DNA of 64,000 bases from Pseudomonadota bacterium (GTDB lineage: Bacteria > Pseudomonadota > Alphaproteobacteria > Caulobacterales > Caulobacteraceae), in assembly GCA_023456105.1 (NCBI GenBank), contig JAEYAO010000028.1:1-64000 (forward strand). Reading direction: 5' to 3'. Of the stretch, positions 15,168-23,033 are shown piece by piece. Within the stretch, counting starts at the first letter, position 1. Each line of letters opens with the position of its first letter. The notes beneath the pieces were generated by a model. It saw only the letters and a program-made list of their open reading frames with translations, did not search any database and was not told the DNA's origin. The position numbers and the translations under genes are program-made.

Positions 15168-16964
15168 TCAAGACAGCGTCTCAAACTGGTCGATCAGCCG
15201 CTCCAGCCGGTTGCAGCCCACGCTCCAGAACGCCGGGTCGCGCGGGTTCAGGCCGAAGGGCCTCAGCGCATCCACATAGGTCCGCGTCCCGCCCGCGGCC
15301 AGGAGCTCGCGATACAGCGGCGTGAAGCCCGCAGGATCGGCCCGCCTCGCCTCCATCAGCGCCGCCACCAGCAGATCGCCGAAGGCGTAGGCGTAGACAT
15401 AGAAGGGCGAGTGGAAGAAGTGGCTGACATAGCTCCACCACGTCTCGTAGCCGGGGTTCAGCGTCACAGCCGGTCCGAGCGATGCGCCCATCTCCTCCAG
15501 CCAGATCGCATTGATGCGGTCCGGCGACACCTCGCCGTTCGATCGTTCGTCGTGGAAGCGCGTCTCGAAGCGGTGAAAGGCGATCTGGCGCACCACCGTG
15601 TTCAGCCCGTCTTCAATCCGGCCGGCCAGCAGCCCGCGCTGCTCGCTTTCTGGCGCCTCGGCCAGCAGCCGGTCGAACGTCAGCCCTTCGGCGAAGATGG
15701 AGGCGGTCTCCGCCAGCGTCAGCGGCGTATCGGCCAGAAGAGTTCCCTGCTCGGCCGCCAGGGTGTTGTGCACCGCATGGCCCAGTTCATGCGCCAGCGT
15801 GAGGACGTCCCGCCGCTCGCCCATCCAGCTCATGAACACATAGGGATGGCGGGTGGCCGTCACAGGATGGCAGTAGGCGCCCGACTGCTTGCCCGGCCGC
15901 GCCTGGGCGTCGATCCACGGCTGGTCGAAGAAGCGGCCCGCCCGGTCGGCGAAATCGCCGCCCAGGGCGCCGAAACTTTCCAGCACCACCTCGCGCCCCT
16001 GTCGCCAGTCATAGGCGCGCGGCGGCGTCGTCTCGATGGGGGCATTGCGGTCCCAGTGGTCCAGCGCTGACTTGCCCATCGCCCTGGCCTTCAGCGCATA
16101 GTAGCGGTGCGACAGGCGCGGATAGGCGGCGGCCACGGCCTCGGCCATGGCGTCCACCGCCTCGCCGTCGACCTCGTTGGCCAAGTGGCGGCTGTCGGCC
16201 GGGCGTCTAAAGCCGCGCCGGCGGTCCTCCATCGCCTTGTCGGCGGCGATGGTGTTCAGCACCAGGGACATGGTCGAGACGCGCTCGGCGAACGCTTCGG
16301 ACAGCCCTTCCGCCGCCGCCATGCGCCGCTCGGCGTTGGGATCGGACAGCCGGTTCAGCGCCTCGGCCAGGGTCAGCGTCTCGTCGCCGGCCTCCGCCCG
16401 CAAGGCGGCCATCTGCTCGTCGAACAGGCGCGGCCACTGCGCCGTGATCGGACCACGCTCGGCGATGAAGGTCTCCAGCTCGGCCGACAGCTCGTGCGGC
16501 TTGGTCGCCCGCACGCGCCGCAGCCACGGCCGCCAGCGCGCCGCCGCCGGATGCGCCGACAGCGCCGCTTCGATCTCCGTCTCTTCCAGCGCGTTGATCT
16601 CCAGCGTCAGCCAGACGGTCGGCGTCGCGACGGCGGTGATCTTCTCGCGCAGGTCCGCCTCGAACCCTTGCGCCGCCGCATCGTCGCGCTGCGTCGAGGC
16701 CGACAGGAAGGCGAAGGCGCCGAGCGCGCCCAGATGCTCGGACGCCTGTTCATACAGGATGACGGCCTGGTTCAACCGCTCGCCCAGCAGCGCCGCATCC
16801 CCGCGCGCGGCGACCAGCTGTCCCTGAAGCGCATTCAGTTCCTCCACCACCGCCCGCGCCTGTTCCAGGTCGGAAGCGACGCCCGCATCCTCGCGTGAGG
16901 CATAGAGGTCTGACAGGTCCCACAACGGGGCGTCGGTGGTCGGGGCTTTGAAGGGCGCGTTCAT
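15168..16964 (-). CDS. pepF: Oligoendopeptidase F (M3B peptidase)
   Basis: A 598-residue cytosolic zinc peptidase that degrades oligopeptides. The active site HELGH lies at about residues 392-396 (TLAHELGHAVHN), followed by a glutamate-bearing helix (LAETASIFAEGL), and the C-terminal YAYAFGDLLVAAL segment is typical of PepF. The start at ATG 16964 gives the conserved NAPFKAP opening; an upstream frame to 17030 is not needed. Divergent from the TacA-like regulator. Confidence 0.93.
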   Translation of the reverse strand: MNAPFKAPTTDAPLWDLSDLYASREDAGVASDLEQARAVVEELNALQGQLVAARGDAALLGERLNQAVILYEQASEHLGALGAFAFLSASTQRDDAAAQGFEADLREKITAVATPTVWLTLEINALEETEIEAALSAHPAAARWRPWLRRVRATKPHELSAELETFIAERGPITAQWPRLFDEQMAALRAEAGDETLTLAEALNRLSDPNAERRMAAAEGLSEAFAERVSTMSLVLNTIAADKAMEDRRRGFRRPADSRHLANEVDGEAVDAMAEAVAAAYPRLSHRYYALKARAMGKSALDHWDRNAPIETTPPRAYDWRQGREVVLESFGALGGDFADRAGRFFDQPWIDAQARPGKQSGAYCHPVTATRHPYVFMSWMGERRDVLTLAHELGHAVHNTLAAEQGTLLADTPLTLAETASIFAEGLTFDRLLAEAPESEQRGLLAGRIEDGLNTVVRQIAFHRFETRFHDERSNGEVSPDRINAIWLEEMGASLGPAVTLNPGYETWWSYVSHFFHSPFYVYAYAFGDLLVAALMEARRADPAGFTPLYRELLAAGGTRTYVDALRPFGLNPRDPAFWSVGCNRLERLIDQFETLS

Positions 16965-17111
16965 GCCCCTGTTGTGGGGTTCTGCTCGGCCGGCCGCAAC
17001 CGCGTTAACCCTCCGCTCACCCAACCCCACAACGCGATCTTCACGCCGTTCCGCCTAGAACCGTCCCGAAACGGGTCAATGCACCGACCCGCCAAGAAGG
17101 CGTTTCTCTCC

Positions 17112-18554
17112 ATGGCCAAGACCGTTCTGGTGGTCGATGACGATCCGACCCAGCGCCGCCTGATCCAGGCCGTGCTGGACCGCGAAGGCTACGCCGTCGT
17201 CCATGCGACCGGCGGCGGCGAGGCGATCGACCGGCTCCTGCGCGGCGGCGGCGCGGACGTCGTCTTGCTGGACATGGTCATGCCCGAGATGTCAGGCATG
17301 GAGTGCCTGACCGAGCTGCGAGCGGCGGGCGTCGCCACCCCCGTGATCATGCTGACCGCCAACGGCGGGGTCGAGGCGGTGGTCAAGGCCATGCAGGCCG
17401 GCGCCCAGGACTTCTTCGTCAAGCCGGTCAGTCCCGAGCGTTTGCTCATCGGCGTGCGCAACGCCCTTCAGCTGACGCAGCTGTCGGCCGAGGTCGGGCG
17501 GCTGACAAAGCGCGCGCAGGGCCGCGCCAGCTTCGACGATATCGTGGGCGACAGCGCCCCCATGCGGATGGTCAAGGCGCTGGGCGCCCGCGCCGCCAAG
17601 TCCTCCATTCCCGTCCTGATCACCGGCGAAAGCGGCGTCGGCAAGGAGGTCATCGCCCGCGCCCTGCACGGCGCGTCCGACCGCGCCGGCAAGCCGTTCG
17701 TGGCGGTGAACTGCGGCGCCCTGCCCGCCAATCTGGCCGAGTCCATCCTGTTCGGGCACGAAAAGGGCGCCTTCACCGGCGCGGTGGAGAAGACGCTGGG
17801 CAAGTTCCGCGAGGCGGACGGCGGCACCCTGTTCCTGGACGAGATCGGCGAGCTGCCGCTGGACTTGCAGGTCAAACTGCTGCGCGCGCTGCAGGAGGGC
17901 GAGATCGATCCTGTCGGCGGCAAGCGGCCGGTGCGAATCGATGTCCGCATCGTCTCGGCCACCAACCGCGATCCGGAGCAGCAGGTCAGGGACGGCGCCT
18001 TCCGTGAGGACCTGTTCTATCGGCTGAACGTGTTTCCGATCGAGGCGCCGTCGCTGCGTCAGCGGCGCGAGGACATTCCCGCCCTGGTCGACTGCTTCAT
18101 CGCCCGCTTCAACGCCGAGGAAGGCAAGCGCGTCGCCGGCTGCGCGCCCGAGACGCTGGCGATGCTTCAGGCGTTCGACTGGCCCGGCAATGTGCGCCAG
18201 CTGGAGAACGCGGTGTTCCGCGCCATCGTGCTGGCCGATGCGCCCTTCTTGCAGCCGCATGATTTCCCGGCGATTTCGGGCGTCGCCGCCCCCGTCGAGG
18301 CCGCGCCCGCTCCGTCCGCTCCATCATCCCTGATCGACCTGCCGCCCTTGCCGGATCAGCCGATCCGCATCCTCGACGAGCGCGGCCACCTGCGCACGCT
18401 GGAGGACATCGAGCACGACCTGATCCAGCACGCCATCGCCGTCTACGCCGGCCACATGAGCGAGATCGCCCGCCGCCTCGGCATTGGCCGCTCCACCCTC
18501 TACCGCAAGGTTCGCGAACAGGGGCTGGAAGGGCAGTTGAAGGAGGCGGGGTGA
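17112..18554 (+). CDS. tacA: TacA-like sigma-54-dependent response regulator
   Basis: A 480-residue NtrC-class activator. The receiver domain (1-120) has acidic DDD at 9-11, phosphoacceptor Asp54 and Lys104. The AAA+ domain follows with Walker A GESGVGKE (172-179), the sigma-54 contact loop GAFTGA (219-224) and Walker B GGTLFLDEIGE. A Fis-type HTH closes the protein (MSEIARRLGIGRSTLYRKV). In Caulobacter, TacA is the last member of a ShkA-ShpA phosphorelay that activates stalk genes. The idea that this is TacA rests on sequence type and on gapR lying close by, as in C. crescentus; no partner kinase gene is present. An alternative ATG is at 17079. Confidence 0.8.
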   Translation: MAKTVLVVDDDPTQRRLIQAVLDREGYAVVHATGGGEAIDRLLRGGGADVVLLDMVMPEMSGMECLTELRAAGVATPVIMLTANGGVEAVVKAMQAGAQDFFVKPVSPERLLIGVRNALQLTQLSAEVGRLTKRAQGRASFDDIVGDSAPMRMVKALGARAAKSSIPVLITGESGVGKEVIARALHGASDRAGKPFVAVNCGALPANLAESILFGHEKGAFTGAVEKTLGKFREADGGTLFLDEIGELPLDLQVKLLRALQEGEIDPVGGKRPVRIDVRIVSATNRDPEQQVRDGAFREDLFYRLNVFPIEAPSLRQRREDIPALVDCFIARFNAEEGKRVAGCAPETLAMLQAFDWPGNVRQLENAVFRAIVLADAPFLQPHDFPAISGVAAPVEAAPAPSAPSSLIDLPPLPDQPIRILDERGHLRTLEDIEHDLIQHAIAVYAGHMSEIARRLGIGRSTLYRKVREQGLEGQLKEAG

Positions 18555-18935
18555 TCAGGCGTCAAGACTCCTCAAGAACGCCTCCACGCTTCCCTCCCCG
18601 TCATCCTCGGGCTTGACCCGAGGATCAGGCGCCCAGCCGCACAGACTGGGGAACAGGTCCACCCATTCCGGATTGCTGCGCTCGATCATCTCGAGCTTCC
18701 ACACGCGGTTCCACCGCTTCAGCGCCTTCTCGCGCCGGATCGCCTCCACGACGAGTTCGTGCTGCTCGTACCAAACCAGCAGGCCACATCCATACTTCTT
18801 GGTGAAGCCGTCGACCACGCCTTCCCGATGCTGGCGACCGCGCTCATACAGGTTCGACGTCATGCCGATGTAGAGTACGCCGAGCGGGCGGCTGGCTTGG
18901 ATGTAGGTCGCGATGAAGGGCCGCCGCTCGCTCAT
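18555..18935 (-). CDS. GIY-YIG nuclease-family protein, bounded by inverted REP palindromes
   Basis: A 126-residue single-domain protein. The nuclease core has ATYIQASRPLGVLYIGMTSNL (the GIY and YIG strands), the catalytic arginine context NLYERGRQH, FTKKYGCGLLVWYE and the metal-binding glutamate region EAIRREKALKRW, ending NPEWVDL. This resembles the YhbQ/UPF0213 group. The last 25 or so residues (PDPRVKPEDDGEG...) are encoded by a REP palindrome that has been read into the frame. An exact inverted copy lies 24 bp upstream of the start, so the gene sits between two opposed REPs. Convergent and abutting the TacA-like gene. Confidence 0.87.
   Translation of the reverse strand: MSERRPFIATYIQASRPLGVLYIGMTSNLYERGRQHREGVVDGFTKKYGCGLLVWYEQHELVVEAIRREKALKRWNRVWKLEMIERSNPEWVDLFPSLCGWAPDPRVKPEDDGEGSVEAFLRSLDA
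18601..18627. repeat. REP-like palindrome, copy 1
   Basis: A 27-bp element with 9-bp arms ATCCTCGGG and CCCGAGGAT around CTTGA. It is identical, as reverse complement, to 18959-18985. It lies inside the GIY-YIG gene and encodes its DPRVKPEDD tail. Confidence 0.9.
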
Positions 18936-18958
18936 ATAGCCGAGGTTGATGATGGCCC

Positions 18959-18985
18959 GATCCTCGGGTCAAGCCCGAGGATGAC
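18959..18985. repeat. REP-like palindrome, copy 2 (inverted)
   Basis: Exact reverse complement of 18601-18627 over all 27 bases. It lies between the GIY-YIG start and the next gene, so the two copies bound a 385-bp unit in opposite orientation. Confidence 0.9.
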
Positions 18986-18997
18986 GGAAGTCAGGCC

Positions 18998-19318
18998 TTA
19001 GTCCTGATCCGCTCGCCTCTTCCGTCCCCACCTCGACCTGGGCGTTTCACCATTCGCCTTGGCCGTGATTTCCTTGAGCTTGCGGCCCTGCATGGCCGAC
19101 AACGCCTGGCCGGGTGCTCCCTTTTCCGGGTCGCCGAAGGCGCGGCCGTAGGTCTTCACCCGCTCCTCGACCGAACCTAGGAACTCGCCCTCCCATTCGG
19201 ACAAGGAAACGCCCGCCTTCTCGGCCGAGCGGCGGGCGCGTTTCAGGGCGTTGAGCGCCGACCGCTGGGCGGCCTTGCGCTGGGCTTCATAGGGGCTCGG
19301 CGGCGGCTTTCGCTTCAA
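18998..19318 (-). CDS. Conserved basic protein of unknown function downstream of gapR
   Basis: A 106-residue, strongly basic, helical protein with little hydrophobic core: KRKPPPSPYEAQRKAAQRSALNAL, EKAGVSLSEWEGEFLGSVEER, and RGRKLKEI-like stretches. It starts ATG 19318, 10 bp after the gapR stop, so it is in the same transcript. Basic character and linkage to a nucleoid protein hint at nucleic acid binding, but no family is recognised. Confidence 0.72.
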   Translation of the reverse strand: MKRKPPPSPYEAQRKAAQRSALNALKRARRSAEKAGVSLSEWEGEFLGSVEERVKTYGRAFGDPEKGAPGQALSAMQGRKLKEITAKANGETPRSRWGRKRRADQD

Positions 19319-19328
19319 GCCGCCCGCC

Positions 19329-19604
19329 TCAGACCTCGCCGAGGGCCGACAGATAGAGGTCGAGGATGGCCTCTTCCTCTTGGCGCTTGGCCTTGTCCTG
19401 TTTGCGGATGCGGATGACCTTGCGCAGGACCTTGACGTCGTAGCCCTCGCCCTTGGCCTCGGCGAAGACCTCCTTCATGTCGGTCATGACGGCCTGCTTG
19501 TCTTCCTCGAGCCGCTCCAGCCGCTCGATGATGGTGCGCAGGCGGCCCTGCGCCGTGGCGGTCAGCACATCGGGATTCGCGTCGAAAGCGGCGTCATCGG
19601 CCAT
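19329..19604 (-). CDS. gapR: GapR nucleoid-associated protein (DUF2312)
   Basis: A 91-residue, all-helical, coiled-coil protein. The DUF2312 core is unmistakable: LTATAQGRLRTIIERLERLEEDK, MKEVFAEAKGEGYDVKVLRKVIRIRKQD and the C-terminal EEEAILDLYLSALGEV. In Caulobacter, GapR forms tetramers that encircle AT-rich, overtwisted DNA ahead of replication and transcription forks and help topoisomerases. Length matches the family. It is downstream of rpmJ but separated from it by a strong terminator, so it should have its own promoter in 19605-19676. No clear promoter is picked out by eye. Confidence 0.96.
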   Translation of the reverse strand: MADDAAFDANPDVLTATAQGRLRTIIERLERLEEDKQAVMTDMKEVFAEAKGEGYDVKVLRKVIRIRKQDKAKRQEEEAILDLYLSALGEV

Positions 19605-19676
19605 GGGAAAACACTCTCGGATAGTCGGGGACGGACGCTAACCACGCCGGCAAGCATCCCTCAACCTGCGAACACG

Positions 19677-19704
19677 AAAAAGGCCGCGGACAGAATCCGC
19701 GACC
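19677..19704 (-). terminator. Intrinsic terminator of rpmJ
   Basis: On the minus strand GGTCGCGGA pairs with TCCGCGGCC (one G-U pair) around TTCTG, followed directly by TTTTT. It lies about 80 bp after the rpmJ stop and isolates it from gapR. Confidence 0.87.
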
Positions 19705-19781
19705 TGTGGATCGTGAGGATCTTGGGTGCGCTACCGCCTGTCGGCTACATGAGCGCAGCGTCCCTCATGGGACGCCGATCC

Positions 19782-19907
19782 TCAGCCCTGCTTGGCCTTG
19801 AAGCGCGGGTCGGTCTTGTTGATGACATAGACCCGGCCCTTGCGGCGCACGACCTTGCAGTCGCGGTGACGGGTCTTCAGAGACTTGAGCGAGCTGCGGA
19901 CCTTCAT
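19782..19907 (-). CDS. rpmJ: 50S ribosomal protein bL36
   Basis: A 41-residue basic protein from ATG 19907: MKVRSSLKSLKTRHRDCKVV followed by RRKGRVYVINKTDPRFKAKQG. It has one of the usual metal-binding cysteines (Cys17) but not the full four-residue zinc motif, marking the zinc-independent form. It is transcribed alone and closed by the terminator at 19677-19704. The frame upstream to 20120 is a chance extension over the tRNA-like region. Confidence 0.96.
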   Translation of the reverse strand: MKVRSSLKSLKTRHRDCKVVRRKGRVYVINKTDPRFKAKQG

Positions 19908-20057
19908 GGTCGGTGTGTCCTGAAGCGAAACCAATAGAAAAGCCGCAGGTCCGGCAGGACCGCGGCGGAGGCGGTGCGTATAGAGACAGCCGCCCGATCC
20001 GTCAACCGCGGCAAGGCTTTTTGTCCGCCCGCCGCGTGCCGAAGAGCCGCTCTGTTC

Positions 20058-20134
20058 TGGAGGCCTGGCCTCCGAGTCGAACGGAGGGTTTGCGGGGTTG
20101 CACGCCCGCCGCGTCGCCACTCCGCCACCAGGCC
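20058..20134 (-). tRNA. tRNA-Cys-like gene with 8-nt anticodon loop, possibly a pseudogene
   Basis: Reading the minus strand, GGCCTGG (20134-20128) pairs perfectly with CCAGGCC (20068-20062), followed by U and an encoded CCA. The D arm GCG...CGC with GG in the loop is normal. The T arm has stem CTCCG/CGGAG and loop TTCGACT, fully canonical. The anticodon stem GCGGG/CCCGC closes a loop CGTGCAAC of eight bases rather than seven; with U33 in place the anticodon is GCA (Cys). One extra G lies between the T stem and acceptor stem. It is either a degenerate tRNA-Cys or a noncanonical tRNA. Confidence 0.6.
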
Positions 20135-20308
20135 GTGTCAGAAGCGCGGTGCGGTCATACGCCGCAGGGCGTTAAGGAAGCAAGGCCGCAAGAGGGTTAA
20201 CGCGTTCGACCGATCGCGGGGGGGGAACGGCAACGGTTCGGCGGCTCGCACGCTTCCTTCGCGGGGTTGTGATCCCCGTAGTCGAGCCCGGACTGTATCT
20301 TGCCCCTC

Positions 20309-21586
20309 ATGCGTTTGTCCCTTCGTCTTCTGCTGGTCGGCACGGTCGCGGCGTGCGCGCCCATGCTGCCCGAGCCGCCGCTGCCGCAGATTCCGCCACA
20401 GACCGCGCCTGCGGACCAGACTCCGGCGCCCACGCCCGCCCCGCAGGCGCCGCCGGACCAATCCTACGATCAAAGCGGCTTCGAGGGATGGAAGCAGGGC
20501 TTCCTGGCGCGGCACGGCGGCGCCCGGCGCGCCGCCTATGAGCGGGAACTGGCGGGCCTGGCGCCCGATCCGACGGTGATCCGACTGGACCGCAACCAGC
20601 CCGAGTTCTCCAAGCCCGCCGGCGCCTATGTCGCCAATGCGGTTTCGGCGAGCCGCATCGCCCAGGCCCGCCAAAGGGTAGACCGCGTGCCGTGGGAGGC
20701 AACCCAGCGCTACGGTGTGCCCGCCGAGATCCTGGTGTCGATCTGGGCGCAGGAATCGAGCTTCGGGCAGGTTCAGGGCGACAACGACGTGATCCGCTCG
20801 CTGGCCACCCTGGCCTATGAGGGTCGCCGGCGCGAATGGGCCGAAGGGCAGCTGAAGAACGCCCTGGACATCGTGGTGGACGGCAAGCGCGCGCGTTCGG
20901 GCCTGAAGGGCAGCTGGGCGGGCGCCATGGGCCAGACCCAGTTCATGCCCGACAACTACCTGCGTCTGGGCGTCGACCAGAACGGCGACGGCAAGGTGGA
21001 CATCTGGGGCTCGGACGCCGACGCCCTCGCCTCCGCCGCCAATCTCCTGGCGCAGGCCGGCTGGAAGCGTGGCCAGAGCTGGGGCTACGAGGTCGTGCTG
21101 CCGCAGGGCTTCGACTACGCCGAGGCCGAGGGCCCGCGCCATCCGTGGAGCTTCTGGGCGGCGCGCGGCGTGGCGTTGGCGGCGGGCGGCGCGCCCACCG
21201 AGGCCGAGGCGCTGGAAGAGGCCGCGATCCTGTTGCCGCAAGGCGCGAACGGTCCCGCGATCCTGGCCCTGCCGAACCACTATGTGATCCGCCGATACAA
21301 CAACTCGGTGTCCTACGCCCTGGCCATCGGCCTGACGGCCGACGGGGTGTCTGGTAAGCCGGGACTGGTCGCCCGCTGGCCGGACGATCCGCCGATCTCG
21401 CGCGAGCAGCGCATCGGGGCGCAGCGCGCGCTGACGCAACTGGGTTATGACACCCAAGGCGTGGACGGCGTGATCGGAGCGAACACCCGCGCGGCGTTGC
21501 GCCGCTGGCAGCTGGCCAACGGGCGCGTCGCCGACGGCTATCTCACCGCCGCCTTGGCCGACGAACTGGCCAGGCGCGGCGGCTGA
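20309..21586 (+). CDS. Lytic murein transglycosylase (MltB type) with peptidoglycan-binding domain
   Basis: A 425-residue lipoprotein from ATG 20309 (another ATG is at 20300). The signal peptide ends in a lipobox-like VAAC near residue 16-19, followed by a long proline linker (PEPPLPQIPPQ...). The catalytic domain has the glutamate motif LVSIWAQESSFG, LATLAYEGRRREWAEGQL and GSWAGAMGQTQFMPDNYL. A C-terminal PG_binding_1 domain follows (ALTQLGYDTQGVDGVIGANTRAAL). It cleaves glycan strands to anhydromuropeptides during wall turnover. No Shine-Dalgarno is visible before the start, so the transcript may be leaderless. Convergent with the efflux operon. Confidence 0.92.
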   Translation: MRLSLRLLLVGTVAACAPMLPEPPLPQIPPQTAPADQTPAPTPAPQAPPDQSYDQSGFEGWKQGFLARHGGARRAAYERELAGLAPDPTVIRLDRNQPEFSKPAGAYVANAVSASRIAQARQRVDRVPWEATQRYGVPAEILVSIWAQESSFGQVQGDNDVIRSLATLAYEGRRREWAEGQLKNALDIVVDGKRARSGLKGSWAGAMGQTQFMPDNYLRLGVDQNGDGKVDIWGSDADALASAANLLAQAGWKRGQSWGYEVVLPQGFDYAEAEGPRHPWSFWAARGVALAAGGAPTEAEALEEAAILLPQGANGPAILALPNHYVIRRYNNSVSYALAIGLTADGVSGKPGLVARWPDDPPISREQRIGAQRALTQLGYDTQGVDGVIGANTRAALRRWQLANGRVADGYLTAALADELARRGG

Positions 21587-21593
21587 AGGCGGA

Positions 21594-23033
21594 TCAGACC
21601 TGCGGGGACGTCCAGCCGCCGGCCAGCGCCTTGAACAGCGCCACCTGATAGGTGGTCACCAGGGCGTCGGATTGGGCCAGCTGCGCCTCGGCCTGGACCA
21701 GGGTGCGCTGGGCGTCGAGCACGGTCAGAAAGCTCTCGGCCCCGGCCGTGAAGCGCAGACGCGACAGCTCAAGCGCGCGATTGGCCTGATCCCGCGCCTC
21801 CGTCAGCGCCGTGCGGCGATCCAGCTCGTTGGCGTAGTTCGACAGCGCCGTCTCCGTCTCCTGCAAGGCCTCCAGCACCGTCTGGTCGAAGTCGGCGAGC
21901 GCCGCTTGCGTACGGGCGTCCGCCGCCTCGATCCGCGCACGGGCGGCGACGATGTTGGGGAAGCTCCAGCTGATCAGCGGACCAAAGCCGAAGCGGAAGT
22001 TCCGGTCCTCTCCCAGGTCGCCGGCGTCCAGCGCCGTCGAGCCGAACGAACCGCCCAGGCTGATGGTGGGGTAGAGCGACGCCGTCGCCACGTTCACCCG
22101 CGCTGCGGCGGCGGCCAACTGACGTTCGGCCTGACGCACGTCGGGCCGGCGGGCCAGCAGCGCCGCGCCGTCGCCGATCGGGATCGGCTGGGTCAATTGC
22201 GGCGGGCGTCCGCAGGCGGCGGCCGCCTGGCTCGCTTCGGCGGGCGTGGTTCCGGTCAGGGTCGACAGCCGGAACAGGGCCTCGGACCGGGCGGCCCGCA
22301 GCGTCGGCAGGGACGCGGTCGTCTGGGCCACCGCCGCGCGGGCGCTGGCGACATCCAGGCCCGTTCCGGCCCCCGCGTTCAGCAGCGTCTCGGTCAGGCG
22401 CAGCGTCTCGCTCTGGATCTCGACCGAGCGTTCGGCCACGGCGATCTGGGCGTTGGCCGAGCAGGTATCGGCATAGGCGCGCGCCGTTTCGGCCGCCACC
22501 GTGACCTGCAGCCCGGCCAGCGCCTCGGCCGCGGCGTCCGCATCGGCGCGAGCGGCGCGGATCGCCGAGCCGACGCGGCCGAACAAGTCGATCTCGTAGG
22601 AGGCGTCCAGTCCGACGTCGTAGCTGGTGATCTCAGGCGCGTCCTCGCCGGGCGGCAGTCCGATGGAGGTGGCGGCCGACCCGCGGCTGCGCTGCACCGA
22701 GGCGGAGGTGTTGGTGGACGGCAGGCGCGCCGATCGCGCCTCCGACAGGCTGGCCCGCACCGCACGCAGGTTGGCGGCGGCCGATTCCAGCTGGTTGTTC
22801 TCGGCGAACGCCTGGGCGACGAGTCCATCCAGCGTCGGATCGGCGTACAGCCGCCACCAGTCGTCGCGCGCCGGGAAGGCGGACGTGACGGCCGGGTCGG
22901 CCGAGCCGACGAACGCGCCCGTCCCCTGGAGGGGGAGAGTTGGGACGGGCGCGTCGGGCCCCACCGCGCAAGCGGCGAGAAGGGCGCTGGCGGATGAGGC
23001 CGCCAGCAAGGTCGAAAGCTTGGAACGAAGCAT
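21594..23033 (-). CDS. RND efflux outer membrane factor, NodT family
   Basis: A 479-residue TolC-like channel lipoprotein: lipobox LLAACAVGP near residues 18-25. Two repeats rich in coiled coil and beta strand form the barrel and tunnel; typical signatures are RDDWWRLYADPTLDGLVAQA, YDVGLDASYEIDLFGRVG, LLARRPDVRQAERQLAAAAARV and FGFGPLISWSFPN. It exports drugs pumped by the adjacent RND transporter. Its ATG overlaps the pump stop (TGATG), showing coupled translation. Third gene of the operon. Confidence 0.94.
   Translation of the reverse strand: MLRSKLSTLLAASSASALLAACAVGPDAPVPTLPLQGTGAFVGSADPAVTSAFPARDDWWRLYADPTLDGLVAQAFAENNQLESAAANLRAVRASLSEARSARLPSTNTSASVQRSRGSAATSIGLPPGEDAPEITSYDVGLDASYEIDLFGRVGSAIRAARADADAAAEALAGLQVTVAAETARAYADTCSANAQIAVAERSVEIQSETLRLTETLLNAGAGTGLDVASARAAVAQTTASLPTLRAARSEALFRLSTLTGTTPAEASQAAAACGRPPQLTQPIPIGDGAALLARRPDVRQAERQLAAAAARVNVATASLYPTISLGGSFGSTALDAGDLGEDRNFRFGFGPLISWSFPNIVAARARIEAADARTQAALADFDQTVLEALQETETALSNYANELDRRTALTEARDQANRALELSRLRFTAGAESFLTVLDAQRTLVQAEAQLAQSDALVTTYQVALFKALAGGWTSPQV

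Noticed and set aside
18555..18640. DPRVKPEDD tail as a functional domain of the GIY-YIG protein
   Set aside because: It is the translation of the REP palindrome, so a repeat-derived extension is the simpler explanation.
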